From Closterium sp. NIES-65 (taxonomy: Eukaryota; Streptophyta; Zygnematophyceae; Desmidiales; Closteriaceae): a stretch of DNA of 64,000 nucleotides. The position numbers and the translations under genes are program-made. Under the pieces are notes generated by a model. The model saw only the letters and a program-made list of their open reading frames with translations, was not told the DNA's origin and searched no databases. Below, piece after piece: positions 12,626 through 23,600 of this stretch. Position 1 is the first letter of the stretch; each line of letters opens with the position of its first letter. The stretch covers positions 597,062 through 661,061 of the forward strand of contig CANXME010001987.1 of the NCBI GenBank assembly GCA_948144175.1, given 5' to 3'.

Positions 12626-13592
12626 CAATGTGGGGGAAACTTCACGTTTAGCCAGGAAATGCTCGCAACGACCCTCGACGGAACCGATATTTTACTCGGG
12701 CGTGATTGGCTACGACGACACAATCCGCGAATCGACTGGACGACGGGTGACTGCACTATGCGAGTGAACAGTAACAACATCGCCTTACCTCGCAGGGGCT
12801 CACCTGAGTCTTCGTCGGTGCGTATCAACGCGATCACGATGAAGCGCGCCGTAGCAGCAGGAGCTGACGTGTACGTGGTTGACATTCGGGAAGCCGAGGC
12901 AGCAGACAAAGGAGGGGATTTACAGAAACTGCTGGCCAATGTACCGAGTGATCTGGCAGCACTGTTGAAGCAGTACAGTGATATTTTCCCGGACGACCTA
13001 CCGACGGGACTACCACCTCAGCGACCGCACGACCACTGGATAGAACTAGAACCGGGGGCACAGTCGACAGTACAACGACAGTTCCGACTGACCCAACCCG
13101 AACTGGACGAACTGAGGAAGCAGCTGGATTACCTGCTAGAGAAGGAGTTCATTCGCCCTAGTTCGTCGCCCTTCGCAGCACCGATGCTGTTCACGTCGAA
13201 AAAAGACGGGGGATTTCGCATATGCATAGATTACAGAGCAATGAACAGGGTTACCATCAAATCCCGTTACCCCATCCCGCGAGCCGACGAACTGATCGAC
13301 CAACTACGCACAGCACGGGTTTTCTCGAAAATTGACGTTTGAGGGGGTTACCACCAGATTCGTGTTAACCCACCCGACTGCCCTAAGACAGCCTTCCGAA
13401 CACGCTACGGATCCTTCGAATACACCGTCATGCCCTTCGGACTGACCAACGCCCACGCCACTTTTCAAATGACCATGAACGAAGCCTTCTGCCCGCTTTT
13501 AGATAAGTGCGTCATCGTATACCTGGATGACATCCTGATTTACAGCTCGGACCGAGCACAGCACTTACAGGACATCGAAGCAGTTTTTAAGA
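12626..13592 (+). pseudogene. Gypsy pol fragment 1: protease end and RT first half
   Basis: Begins with the retropepsin C-terminal signature ([20 protein letters not shown]). Then follow the gypsy RT motifs [51 protein letters not shown] and VFSKIDV, a TGA stop, then GYHQIRV, TAFRTRYGSFEYTVMPFGLT and the catalytic VIVYLDDILIYS near 13,510-13,545. It is cut at 13,593 by a MITE after IEAVF. Apart from the stop, the RT is well conserved. Confidence 0.92.
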
Positions 13593-13594
13593 TA

Positions 13595-14108
13595 CCGTAT
13601 CCCCCCGGATATACCCCCATGGGGGGCAATAATAAAACAGGTTTTTTCATGGGGGTGGGCTTATAATCGAGTAAATTTATAAGCGCCGGCGTTTATAAAA
13701 TGACATACATATTTTTTTTATCTTTTAACACCAAACTGTAGGTCTCGTGCTTGCCTTTTCAATCGAGTCGAAGTTACATGGGATCGTCTGTGAAATTCTC
13801 GCGCGCGCTGGGAGATACACCCAATCTGACTCACATCCAGCTCCTGACAGATCCTGCTGACTGGACCCGCATCCAGTGCAGGGTCCGAATGTGAAGGGAA
13901 CCGAATCTGCAACATATTCGCCTGCTAAAGTAAAAATCGTTACAGCTTTTTGAACACATTTCAAATTTTAAAGTTTACGTGCACTTATAATAAAACAAGT
14001 TTTTTCAAGGGGTGCGCTTATAATCGAGGAGGGGATATAAGCGCCATATGCCAATTAGAAGCGCCAGGCGCTTATCCTAGGGTGGCGCTTATATCCGGGG
14101 GGAGACGG
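13595..14108. mobile_element. 514-bp MITE with CCGTATC terminal inverted repeats and TA duplication
   Basis: Non-coding insertion in the gypsy RT. The left end reads CCGTATCCCCCCGGATATA; the reverse complement of the right end reads CCGTCTCCCCCCGGATATA. Both are flanked by TA (13,593-13,594 and 14,109-14,110). With one TA removed the gypsy frame continues into LSGNRLLTK. The ends match the right end of the pogo-like element at 52,196, and the right 100 bases (GCGCTTAT motifs) resemble that element's right end. I therefore read it as a deletion derivative of that transposon family. Confidence 0.85.
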
Positions 14109-14110
14109 TA

Positions 14111-14294
14111 CTGAGTGGGAACCGCCTACTGACCAAAGCATCTAAGAGTGAGCTTTTACAAGACCGACTAGAGTTTTTGGGACACATTATTTCAACTGCA
14201 GGAGTGGAAATAGACCCGAAAAAAATTGCGACGATTCAAGCATGGCACGCGCCGACCAACTTGACCGAGTTGCAGAGTTTTCTGGGGTTCGTCA
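14111..14294 (+). pseudogene. Gypsy pol fragment 2: RT thumb/connection
   Basis: Carries the gypsy signature LEFLGHIISTAGVEIDPKKI and LTELQSFLGFV and ends in the CGTCA that element D duplicated. The frame continues at 15,980 as NYVRQFVPDMAKLIAPLTDL. Confidence 0.9.
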
Positions 14295-14517
14295 TATCAA
14301 AAGCTTAGCTAGGCTAAAGGAGCCATAGCTAGTTGAGTTCGAGTAAGTTGAGTAGAGTCGAGAGAATTGAAAAGAGAAGAAGTGGTTTCACTATAGAGCG
14401 AGCAGTACATATAGGCAAAAAGAAAGGTGCACCACCAAATAGAATATTGTATAACTACAGTAGTCTACACTACAGGCAGTTACAAAACAATATATAGTTT
14501 TATATATTATTCTGACA
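14295..14517 (-). repeat. 3' LTR of element D
   Basis: 223 bp; no difference seen from the copy at 15,752-15,974, which implies a recent insertion. Confidence 0.93.
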
Positions 14518-15751
14518 CGCCCCCATAAGTGCCTGTAGGGAAGAATATGCAGTCAACGCCCCCATAAAGGGGTACACCAAGAGTGCGTAGTAGTACGGGA
14601 GAGGGCAGGCAAGGAGGAGGAGAGAGGGAGAGAGAGAGAGAGGGAGAGAGAGGAGAGGAGGTGATAGGCTCTGGTTGGTCACCACCTACATCCCCTCATC
14701 CTCCCCCTCCCCCTCCCCATCCCCCTCACACTGCTGCAGGAGCAGCAGAGGGGGGGGGGGGGGGGGGTAAACGGAGGAGAATGGGGCCGTAGGGCCAGGG
14801 GACCACACATCACCCATCACCCCCACACCCGCCACCCCCAGTCCCTCCCCGGGCTCCCCCACACTCCCACACCCTCCCCCCCAGCGGCAGCTGCAGCAGA
14901 GGGAACAAAAGGAGGAGGAGAAGAGGGGGGGGGGGGGGGGCGACGCACAGCCTCCCAGGGCGCCAAAGCAAGCGGCAGAGGGGGCGACGACTGCCCCCCC
15001 CTTTCAGGTCACCCCTCCCGTCACCTGTCAAGGCGACCTAAGGGGGCCGCGTGCGGCCCCCGAAGGAGCCGCGACAGGTGACGGGAAGAAGGGGGGGGGG
15101 GGTGCACGTGCCCCCGGTGTGCCGTAGCTGGTGACGAGGCATGGCCGGGACGGGGTCGGGACCGCAGGTGTAGGAGACGGGCGGCTCACGGGCGGGCGGG
15201 TGGCTCGCGGACGGGCGGCTCAGAGGCGGCGGCTCACGGGCGGGCGGCGCACGGGCGGGCGGCCCACGGGTGGCGCCGGCTCACGGGCGGGCGGCTCACG
15301 GGCGGGCGGCGCACGGGCGGGCGGCTCACGGACGGGCGGCGCACGGGCGGCGCCAGCGGCTCACGGGCAGGCTGGTGGCGCATGGGCGGGCGGCTCACGG
15401 GCGGCGCCGGCTCACGGTCGGGCTGCGCGCGGGTGGCGTCGGCTCACGGACGGGCGGCGCACAGGCGATCGGCGCACGGGCGGGCCACTGGCGGCTCACG
15501 GGCGGCGGCTCACGGGCGGCGGCTTCGCAGACGTCGGCGCACGGGCGGCGAGGCCGCAGTGAAGGGCGGCGAGACCGCGACGTAGGGCGGCGGGGCCGCG
15601 ACAGTAGAGAGGCGGCGAGGCCGCGACAGTAGGGCGGCGGGGCCGCTTAAGAAGGGCGGCGGGGCCGCGAGAGTAGGGCACACCACGGGGCGTGCAGAAC
15701 ACTTAGTAGCAGCGGAAGCAGGAGTCCAGGAGCGTTACGTGCTCTGTACCA
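14518..15751. repeat. Interior of element D: G/C homopolymers and GC-rich tandem units
   Basis: Contains AGAGAGAG (14,620-14,660), G runs at 14,750-14,767, 14,927-14,940 and 15,092-15,103, and roughly 30 degenerate units of the type CGGGCGGGCGGCTCACGG from 15,175 to 15,530, then GCGGCGGGGCCGCGA units to 15,680. No protein homology is recognisable in any frame. Confidence 0.75.
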
Positions 15752-15974
15752 TATCAAAAGCTTAGCTAGGCTAAAGGAGCCATAGCTAGTTGAGTTCGAG
15801 TAAGTTGAGTAGAGTCGAGAGAATTGAAAAGAGAAGAAGTGGTTTCACTATAGAGCGAGCAGTACATATAGGCAAAAAGAAAGGTGCACCACCAAATAGA
15901 ATATTGTATAACTACAGTAGTCTACACTACAGGCAGTTACAAAACAATATATAGTTTTATATATTATTCTGACA
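15752..15974 (-). repeat. 5' LTR of element D
   Basis: 223 bp, AT-rich, ending (minus strand) in CTTTTGATA directly before the primer site TGGTACAGAGCACG at 15,738-15,751. Confidence 0.93.
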
Positions 15975-15979
15975 CGTCA

Positions 15980-17385
15980 ACTACGTGCGCCAGTTCGTCC
16001 CCGACATGGCGAAGCTGATTGCCCCGTTGACTGATCTGCTGAGAAAGGGGGTTGAGTACACGTGGGGGGAGAAAGAGCAAGCTGCCTTCTCGGCCCTCAA
16101 AAATATTTTGTGCTCACCGCCCGTGCTTCATATCGCAGATCCGCACATTGCGTTCGAGCTTGTCACCGACGCTAGCGACATTGCTGTGGGAGCAGTACTG
16201 TTGCATGACTTCGGGAACGGCTTTCAGCCAATCGCGTACGAGTCCCGCAAGCTTCACCCGCCCGAACGCAACTACCCGATACACGACCACGAGATGCTGG
16301 CGATCATGCACGCGTTCAAGGTGTGGCGATGTTACCTCACGGGAGCAGACGTGACAGTACGGACAGACCACCGATCCCTACAGTACCTTCGCGCCCAACC
16401 GAATCTCAACCCACGACAGATCCGCTAGTTGGACTATCTGAAGTCCAATTTCCACTACACGGTCACGTACAAAAAAGGCGCATCCAGCATCGCCGACGCA
16501 CTCACACGCCCCACCGCCCAACTCCACGCCATCCTACTTGCCCAAACCAACCCACTGTTATCAGGCCTATTCACCCACGGATACAGTACCGATCCATTTT
16601 CACGACCGGAAATTCACAGCAAATGGTAGAAGCAAAAGGAGTCTATTACGTAAAAGCAGGCACCAACCGCATCTGGGTACCCGCGTACTCACTACTGAGG
16701 GAACTGTTACTGCAGGAGGCACACGACGGGATTACCTCAGGACATTTTGCGGTAGAAAAAACGCGAAAGCAATTGCAGCGGTATTACTACTGGCCGGAGC
16801 TGTTGACCGACATACAGCACCACGTGGGCTCGTGCCCTACGTGTCAGGTGATGAAGAGCTCGCAAAAAAGAAAGGCGGGTCAGCTGCAGCCGATTCCTCC
16901 GCCTGAGCGCACCTGGCAGCAGGTTATCATGGATTTTGTCACAGGGTTACCTTCAAACCCTGGGGGTAACGACGTGGTTATGGTCATCGTTGACAGGTTG
17001 ACGAAGATGGCACACTTCGCTGCGTGCGAGAAATCGATCTCAATTGAAGAAACCGCTCGCCTGTTCATCGCAGCCGTGGTGAGACTTCACGGGATACCAG
17101 CCGCGATAATCAGCGACCGCGACATGAAGTTCATCAGCAACTTCTGGAAGAACCTCTGGGAGCAGTTTGGGACAAGGCTACAGTTCAGCTCGTCGAACCA
17201 CCCCGAGACCGACGGTCAAACGGAGCCGACGAATCAGACGATGGAGCAGTTGATTCGTGCCACGTGCGACGACCCGACCACTTGGGAGCAGCAGCTGCCG
17301 TTGATCGAGTTCGCGTACAACAACGCCACGTCAGCGACGACGCAGCAGTCCCCTTTCTATCTGAACTACGAGCAAAACCCTACAG
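15980..17385 (+). pseudogene. Gypsy pol fragment 3: RNase H and integrase
   Basis: RNase H of the gypsy type runs 15,985-16,428 (FELVTDASDIAVGAVLLHD, YPIHDHEMLAIMHAFKVWR, VRTDHRSLQYL) to a TAG at 16,426-16,428, then the end of RNase H (ASSIADALTRP). A short frame change leads into integrase (about 16,625-17,385) with zinc finger H-x-H/C-x2-C (DGITSGHFAVEKTRK, GSCPTCQVMKSS). The catalytic core follows: QVIMDFVTGLP, VDRLTKMAHF, ISDRDMKFIS, and SNHPETDGQTEPTNQTMEQ with its Glu. It ends in TACAG, the duplicated target of element E. GQTEPTN differs from the common GQTERVN. Confidence 0.92.
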
Positions 17386-17567
17386 TGTCAGAATGTTATC
17401 TTTGTTCTCTAGCCTGCAGTGGGGTACTCTATAGCGAGTACAGCCCCTTAGGGTTTCCTATATGTATCCTGTTGCTTGCTAGTGCACCTCCTCTTTTGCC
17501 TAAACTATTCTTGCCTAGCTAGGAAAGACCTAGCTATGGCTCCTACTTTTAACTACCTATTTTCACA
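17386..17567 (+). repeat. 5' LTR of element E
   Basis: 182 bp, TG...CA, with the primer binding site immediately after it. Confidence 0.94.
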
Positions 17568-17581
17568 TGGTATCAGAGTAG
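17568..17581 (+). promoter_or_regulatory. Primer binding site of element E (initiator-Met tRNA type)
   Basis: TGGTATCAGAGTAG starts at the first base after the LTR. TGGTATCAGAG is the established plant LTR-element match to the 3' end of initiator-Met tRNA. The other copia elements carry shortened or altered versions: A and B TGGTATAGAGCA, C TGGTATCGAGCA, D TGGTACAGAGCA, F TGGTATCACGAG. Confidence 0.85.
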
Positions 17582-17629
17582 TAAGCTCCTGGCCTGTGGG
17601 CCCCACCACACTCCTTCCGCTGCAACTGC

Positions 17630-18480
17630 TACTCTCCCTTTCCGCCGTGCGCCCCGAGGCGCGCGGCGGTTTTCTGCCCGCTGTGCGCCCCGAGGCGCGC
17701 GGCGGTTCTCTTCCCGCCGTGCGCCCCGAGGCTCGCGGCGGGTTACTGCCCCGTCACGCCGCGCGCCGCTCCCGGGAGGCGCTGCGACGGGCAACGGGGA
17801 CTTCCGCGTCGCCCCCAGTCGCCCGTCGTGGCCTGCGTGCGGCCCGTACGGACTGCGTCAGGCCCACGCGCGGCTCAGGCCGCCTGCGCGCGGCTCGGGC
17901 GACTGTACCAGGCCCGTGGTGGGCCCGTTCCTTGCTGCCCCTGCCCTCCCTGCTATCCCCCAGTGCTTCTACTGGCGCCCCACCCCTCCTACTCCCCATT
18001 CTCCTGCATTAGGGTTTGGGGGTGAGGGGTATGGGGGTGAACCCACTGTGTGCCGTTCCTTGCTCCTCCTCCTCCTCCTCCGTCTCCTTGTGCTGCAGCT
18101 GCCGCTGAAGGGGGGTGGGCTTGTTGGAGCCGGTGGAGTGGTACTGAGGGGGGGTGAAGGGGGAGTGGAGCTAGGGGTGTAGCAGTGGGTGTGTGAGAGG
18201 GACGTTGGGCAGCTAGGGGAGGTTGAGTGGAGGCAGCAGTCTTGTCGTCAGCAGCAGCAGCAGTCCGGAGGCTACAATCTCCGGTAGTCGCCAGTCGCCC
18301 GTGGGTCCGTTGCTCGTCTGCCGCTACTTTTAGCCGCGGGGCCAGTTACTCCAGTAGTCCGGAGCGCTGTTCCGGTAGCCACTGAGCCAGCAGCTCGTCT
18401 GTGTGTCTGCAGCGTCAGCAGTCGCCTCCCATCTTCTCTCCCCCATAGTCCCTCCTCCTCCACACATGCCCTCTGCGATA
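17630..18480 (+). repeat. GC-rich repeat interior of element E
   Basis: Three tandem units of about 40 bases built on CGTGCGCCCCGAGGCGCGCG (17,642-17,745), then irregular GC-rich DNA and CTCCTC/CAGCAG runs to about 18,480. No protein domain recognised. Confidence 0.65.
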
Positions 18481-18625
18481 GCCTCTAGCTTTGCTCATAA
18501 TTGTGAACTTTAAACTATTTCTTCTTGAACTTGTGCTCAGAATGTGTGGTGACATTGTGATCCACCCTGAGCTTGTTCTGTTTTGCTTGCTCTGCTGATT
18601 TCACCCCACTTTGGCTATGGGGGTG

Positions 18626-18807
18626 TGTCAGAATGTTATCTTTGTTCTCTAGCCTGCAGTGGGGTACTCTATAGCGAGTACAACCCCTTAGGGTTTCCTA
18701 TATGTATCCTGTTGCTTGCTAGTGCACCTCCTCTTTTGCCTTAACTATTCTTGCCTAGCTAGGAAAGACCTTGCTATGGCTCCTACTTTTAACTACCTAT
18801 TTTCACA
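18626..18807 (+). repeat. 3' LTR of element E
   Basis: 182 bp, TG...CA, immediately after the polypurine tract. Three substitutions relative to the 5' LTR. Confidence 0.94.
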
Positions 18808-18812
18808 TACAG

Positions 18813-19430
18813 TGCCCATGACGCCGAGTCCAAACAACCCAACACCACGTGCACAGGAATTCGCCGAAATTCTGCAAGCTGCCCGCACCAGAGCCGCAGA
18901 AGCAATTAAAAAAGCCAACGTCATCGCTAAGCGCAACACTGACTGCCACCGCCGCCCAGTCACGTACCAGTCAGGAGATTACGTACTGCTCGACACGCAA
19001 AACTTAAGACTGCCCGTCGTACCAAAATTGCGACCCCACTACTATGGACCATTCCAAATCAGCGACATGTTACCCCTGTGACAGCTCACATACTGTTGCC
19101 GACAGACTGGTACATGAGCCCTTTGTTCCACGTTAGCTTGCTTCGCCCATACATCCCAACCACAAGCCAGCTGCCTCGCCACCGCCCGCCATCCATGACT
19201 CGCACTGCATCGGAGCCGATCATCGAGCCTGAAAAAATCCTGAGCCATCGGATTCGCCACCCCACGGGAATCAGGAGGATTGAATTCCTCGTTCGCTGGT
19301 AGGATCGCACGCCAACTGAGGATAGCTGGGTGCCCCTGGCCAACATCGAAAACCACTCTGCCCTGCAAGTGTACCTGAGGAGCCGGGGCTTCCGCGATAT
19401 ACACGCACTCACGTAGCGGAGGGGGCTTCT
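18813..19430 (+). pseudogene. Gypsy pol fragment 4: integrase C-terminus and chromodomain
   Basis: Resumes after E with NPTPRAQEFAEIL, AEAIKKANVIAKRNTDCHRR and the GPY/F-type module (SGDYVLLDTQNLRL, LRPHYYGPFQIS, a stop at 19,079, FHVSLLRPYIP). Then comes a chromodomain-like tail, EPEKILSHRIRHPTGIRR, IEFLVRW-stop, TEDSWVPLANIENHS, ending near 19,416. Chromodomain tails define chromovirus gypsy elements and direct insertion toward modified chromatin. A purine/G tract (19,418-19,446) precedes the LTR start at 19,450. Confidence 0.88.
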
Positions 19431-19467
19431 TGAGGGGGGGGGGGGGTAGTGCAAGGAATTTTCTCGA

Positions 19468-19599
19468 TGTCAGAACATCATAGCTTATGCTGTTTTGTAG
19501 GCTATAGTGGGGTATCCCATAGGGGGTACAACCCAATCAGGGTTTCCTATATGTACTCACTTCATTCATAGTTTATTCATTCTTGTTCTACTTTTCTCA
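19468..19599 (+). repeat. 5' LTR of copia C
   Basis: 132 bp, TG...CA, followed by primer site TGGTATCGAGCACG. Confidence 0.88.
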
Positions 19600-19619
19600 T
19601 GGTATCGAGCACGCTCCCC

Positions 19620-20560
19620 CGTGAGAACTGTGCCTAGGGCCCACCACATCGATTTTTTTTTTTCCTGCCCGAAGCGCGCTCCGCCTGAGTCGCGCTCCGG
19701 GCCCTCTCTCTTGCTTTGTCGAGCCGCCCTAGGGGCCCCGCCGCCCGTCGATTAGGCCCCGCCGCCTCACACTCATGTGGCCCCGCCGCCTCCCTCGTCG
19801 CGGCCCCGCCGCCTCTCTCGACGCGGCCCTGCCGCCCTTCGTCGCGGACCTGCCGCCCCTCGTCGCGGCCCCGCCACCCCTCGTCGCGGCCCCGCCGCCT
19901 CTCACGTCGCGGCCCTACCGCCCTTCGTCGCGGCCCCTGCCGCCCTTCGTCGCGGCCCCGCCGCCTCTCACGTCGCGGCCCTGCCGCCCTTCGTCGCGGC
20001 CCCGCCACCATCCTCCGCGGCCCCGCCGCCTCTCTCGACGTGGCCCCGCCACCCTTCTTAGCGGCCCTGCCGCCCTTCGTCGCGGCCACGCCGCCTCTTC
20101 TTTGCGGCCCAGCCGCCTCTTCTTCGCGGCCCCGCCGCCTCTTCTTCGCGGCCCCGCCGCCTCTTCTTCACGGCCACGCCGCCTCTCCTTCGCGGCCCTG
20201 CCGCCCCTTGTTGCGGCCCCGCCGCCATTCTCCACTGCGGCTCCGCCGCCCTGCACCGCCCGCTTCGCCCGAACCACCTGAGCCGCCCGAGCCGCCCGAG
20301 CCGCCTGAGCCGCTGAGGAGCCGAGCCGCCCGAGCCGCCTGTGCCGCTGAGGACCCAAGCCGCCCGCGCCGCCTGTGCCGCAGAGACCCGAGCCGCCCGA
20401 GCCGCCCGAGCCGCCCGTGCCGCCCGAGCCGCTTGAGCCGCCCGAGCCGCCTGAGCCGTTGGTACTGCAGAGCTGCTGTTGCTACTGGGCCGTCCGAGCA
20501 GCAGTGTTGCCGTGTTGCTGTGCTGCTGAGCTGCCCGAACCCCCCTGTCTGGTGAGAGCA
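19620..20560 (+). repeat. GC-rich tandem leader of copia C
   Basis: About 940 bases of degenerate tandem units. First roughly 25 units of the type GCGGCCCCGCCGCCTCTC/TCGTC (19,735-20,250), then GAGCCGCCCGAGCCGCC units (20,270-20,460). Open frames on both strands encode only Pro/Arg/Ala-rich low-complexity sequence. Confidence 0.8.
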
Positions 20561-20619
20561 GCACCTCTGTCACTGCACTACCCCTGTCCTTCAGTCAGTA
20601 CTGCTAGTCTACTGCTGTC

Positions 20620-23600
20620 ATGGCTACCCCTAGTGTCCTCGCCTTTGACGCTGAGGGTCGAGCCATTGACTTTGAGGTCTGGGTAGATGACCTGCAGCTG
20701 TTCTTACAGTGCGATAGGGCAGACGGCCTCTCTCTCTTTGACCTCACCTCTGGCGCTTCCCTTGCCCCTGCTGCTGATGCTGACGCCACTGTTCGCTCCC
20801 AGTAGGCCACCCGCAACGCTGCTGCACGTCTTGCTGTGCGTCGCCACCTCCCTACCTCTGAGTGTGCGCACTTTAGTCAGTACAAGAGTGCTCAGACCTT
20901 GTACGACGCTGTAGTCACGCGCTACTCCTCCCCTGCCACTGCTGCACTGAGCCGTCTCATGCTACCGTACCTCTTTCCTGACCTTGCTGCCTTTCCCACA
21001 GTAGCTGACCTCATTACTCACCTCCGCACTAGTGACACTCGCTACCGCGCTGCACTTCCTGCTGACTTCTGCGCCAAGAACCCCCCCCCCCATGTACATC
21101 ACTCTCTTCTACATAGTCACTCGCCTCCTTGACTCCCTTCGTGTAGTCAGGGATCACTTCCTCTCGGTCTGTCCCACCACTCTCACTGTCGACCTCCTCG
21201 AGAAGTCCCTCCTAGCGATAGAGAAGAGCATAGTCGCTGTAGGAGCCTCTCGAGGTGACCCGCGCACCCCCATCTTTGAGGGGTGTTCCCCCTCCCCCCT
21301 TCTGCCCTCTATTGCCTCTGCTGCTGCGGCCGACCTCCTTGGTCTTGAGTCCGTCGGTGCGGCGTCTGCCCCTAGCGGGAGACGCCGCCCTGGCAAGGGC
21401 AAAGGGGGCAAGGGCGCTGGAGGAGCGAGCGGGGGCGGTGGAGGAGGAGGTGGCGGCGGTGGGGGGAGTGGGGGTGGCGGTGGGAGTGGAGGTGGGGGTG
21501 GAGGGGCCGGTGGCGGCAGTGGAGGCGGAGGTGGCGGCGACGGTGGCGGTGGGAGCGGAGGTGGCGGCGGTGGAGGCGGAGGCGGAGGTGGCGGCAGCAG
21601 CAGAGGCGGCGGAGGCGGCGGAGGCGGTGGGGGTGGGGGTGGTGCTGGTCGCGGGTCTTCGCAGAGGAGTGGCTCCGGTGGTGGCTCGCGCCAGCATCAG
21701 CAGCGCGGTCGTGAGACCCTCTCCCCTCAGCAGCTTCGTGAGTGGTACACTGCGCGCCAGCGGGGTGGGGGTTTTGGTCCGTGCTCCTACGTTTTGCGCA
21801 CCGGCTACCGTGCGGGTGAGCAGTGTGGGGGAGCCCACCCCACCCAACGCTGCTTTGGCCGCCTGACGGACGCGTGGCGTCACCAGTTCCCGGAGGCCTC
21901 AGAGATCCCTCGCTAGGGCGAGCTGTCTAGGGCGGGTGTTGCCATCTATGATCTTGACTTTGATGCTATTCTCTCTGCCATATATGCTGTGTCTATTAGT
22001 GATGAGGGTGACTGTTACCGGTGTTTCCCGCCCGATCCGGGCATTGAGACTGCTGCTCTAGGTACTGGTGAGGCTGCTGCCCTAGGTGCTTGCAACGCTG
22101 CTGCTCTAGGTGCTAGTGTGTCTGCGTCCTCAGGTACTGGTGAGTCTGCGCTCTCAGGTACTACGCCGACTTCGGCCTCCCTCACCTTCACCCTTGACTC
22201 TGGGGCGTCTCGCTCCTTCTTTCGGGACCGCACCACACTCACACCGCTGAGTTGGCCGGTTGCGGTGTCTCTGTCCTGTCTCGCTTCTCCACAGTCCTCC
22301 CGTGTCCGGCGGCTCCCTCTGGCACCCTGTTTGGTCTCTATCTCCCCTCGTTCTCTACAAACCTGGTGAGTGGTGCTGACCTACAGGATGCGGGTTTCCA
22401 CCAGTTCACTCATGCGCGTCACCGGGTGACGCACTGTACAGAGGCTAGCACAGGCCCGCACCTGGCTACGTTTACCCGTCAGCCAGGGTCGAGCCTGTAC
22501 ACACTGACCACTGCGTCTCCTCCCGATACTGAGTCTGGTAGAGTCGCTTCATCGGGTCAAGTGTTTGCTGCAGCGTCCAGGTCTGGTCCTGAGTCTGCCC
22601 CCTGTTCGTGTCGTCTCTTGTCTCACGAGACTCTCCTCTGGCACCACCGTCTTGGTCACCCCTCTCTGCTTCGGCTCAGAGGCATGGCCTCCCGTCTTCT
22701 TGTGTCTGGTCTCCCCCGGTCCCTCCCTCCCCTTCCTCAGGGCCCTGGCCCTACCTGTGTTCCCTGTGTCGAGGGGCGCCAGCGTGCTGCCCCTCACTCC
22801 TCCCAGTTTCCTTCGACAGAGGCCCCACTGCAGACGCTTCACATGGACGTGTGGGGCCCAGCCCGCGTCCGTGGGCAGGGTCACGAGCGCTCCTTCCTGC
22901 TCGTTGTTGACGACTACTCGCGTTACACCGCAGTCTTCCCCTTGCGCAGCAAGGGTGATGTCACTAAGGTGCTGATCGGCTGGATCCGCGCAGCTCTTCT
23001 CCAGCTCAGGCAGAGCCTTGGCTCGGACTTTCCTGTTCTGCGTCTGCACTCGGACAGAGGCAGAGAGTTCTCATATGGCCTTCTGCGAGCCTACTGTCGT
23101 GCACGAGGCATCCGTCAGACCTTCCCGCTTCCGGACTCTCCGCAGCAAAATGGGATTGCTGAGCGCCGCATTGGCATGGTCATGGACGTTGCTCGTACGT
23201 CTATGATGCATGCGGCTGCCCCCCATTTTCTGTGGCCGTTTGCGGTCAGGTACGCGGCGCATCAGATCAACCTTCACCCCAGGGTCTCCAGACCAGAGAC
23301 CTCCCCTGCCTTGCTGTGGACGGGGAAGGTTGGCGATGCGTCGGCGTTCCGGGTCTGGGGATCTCGGGCGTTTGTCCGCGAATTGTCTGCGGACAAGCTG
23401 TCCCCTCGTGCTGCTCCTTGCGTCTTCCTGGGGTTCCCCCCTGACGCGCCTGGGTGGCAGTTCTACCACCCCACCTCTCGCCGTGTTGTGTCCTCCCAGG
23501 ACATCATGTTCGACGAGTCGGTCCCCTACTACCGCCTCTTCCCCTACCGCACTCCGTCCCTCCCCCCGCCACCGCTCTTCCTTGTACCAGGTCCCCCCTC

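Larger units (their letters stand above)
14295..15974 (-). mobile_element. Non-autonomous LTR element D (TRIM/LARD-like)
   Basis: 1,680-bp element with 223-bp LTRs at 14,295-14,517 and 15,752-15,974 that look identical by eye, flanked by CGTCA at 14,290-14,294 and 15,975-15,979. On the minus strand the LTR runs TGTCAGAATAAT...CTTTTGATA, ending in TA rather than CA. It is followed by the primer site TGGTACAGAGCACG and, at the other end, preceded by the purine tract TTATGGGGGCG. The 1,234-bp interior codes for no gag or pol domain. It holds G runs and degenerate CACGGGCGGGCGGCTC units (15,180-15,530). It must have been mobilised by another element's enzymes. Confidence 0.93.
17386..18807 (+). 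mobile_element. Non-autonomous LTR element E (TRIM-like)
   Basis: 1,422-bp element with 182-bp LTRs at 17,386-17,567 and 18,626-18,807 (TGTCAGAATG...TTTTCACA), flanked by TACAG at 17,381-17,385 and 18,808-18,812. Primer site TGGTATCAGAGTAG at 17,568-17,581 is a classical initiator-Met tRNA match over its first 11 bases. Polypurine tract GGCTATGGGGGTG ends at 18,625. I see three LTR differences (about 1.6%). The 1,058-bp interior has no gag or pol. The LTR shares the TGGGGTACTCTATAG...GGGTTTCCTATATGTA core with copia C, suggesting copia-encoded enzymes move it. Confidence 0.94.

Noticed and set aside
19634-20573. Pro/Arg/Ala-rich frames upstream of copia C gag
   Set aside because: Degenerate GC-rich leader repeats between primer site and gag; frames open on both strands.
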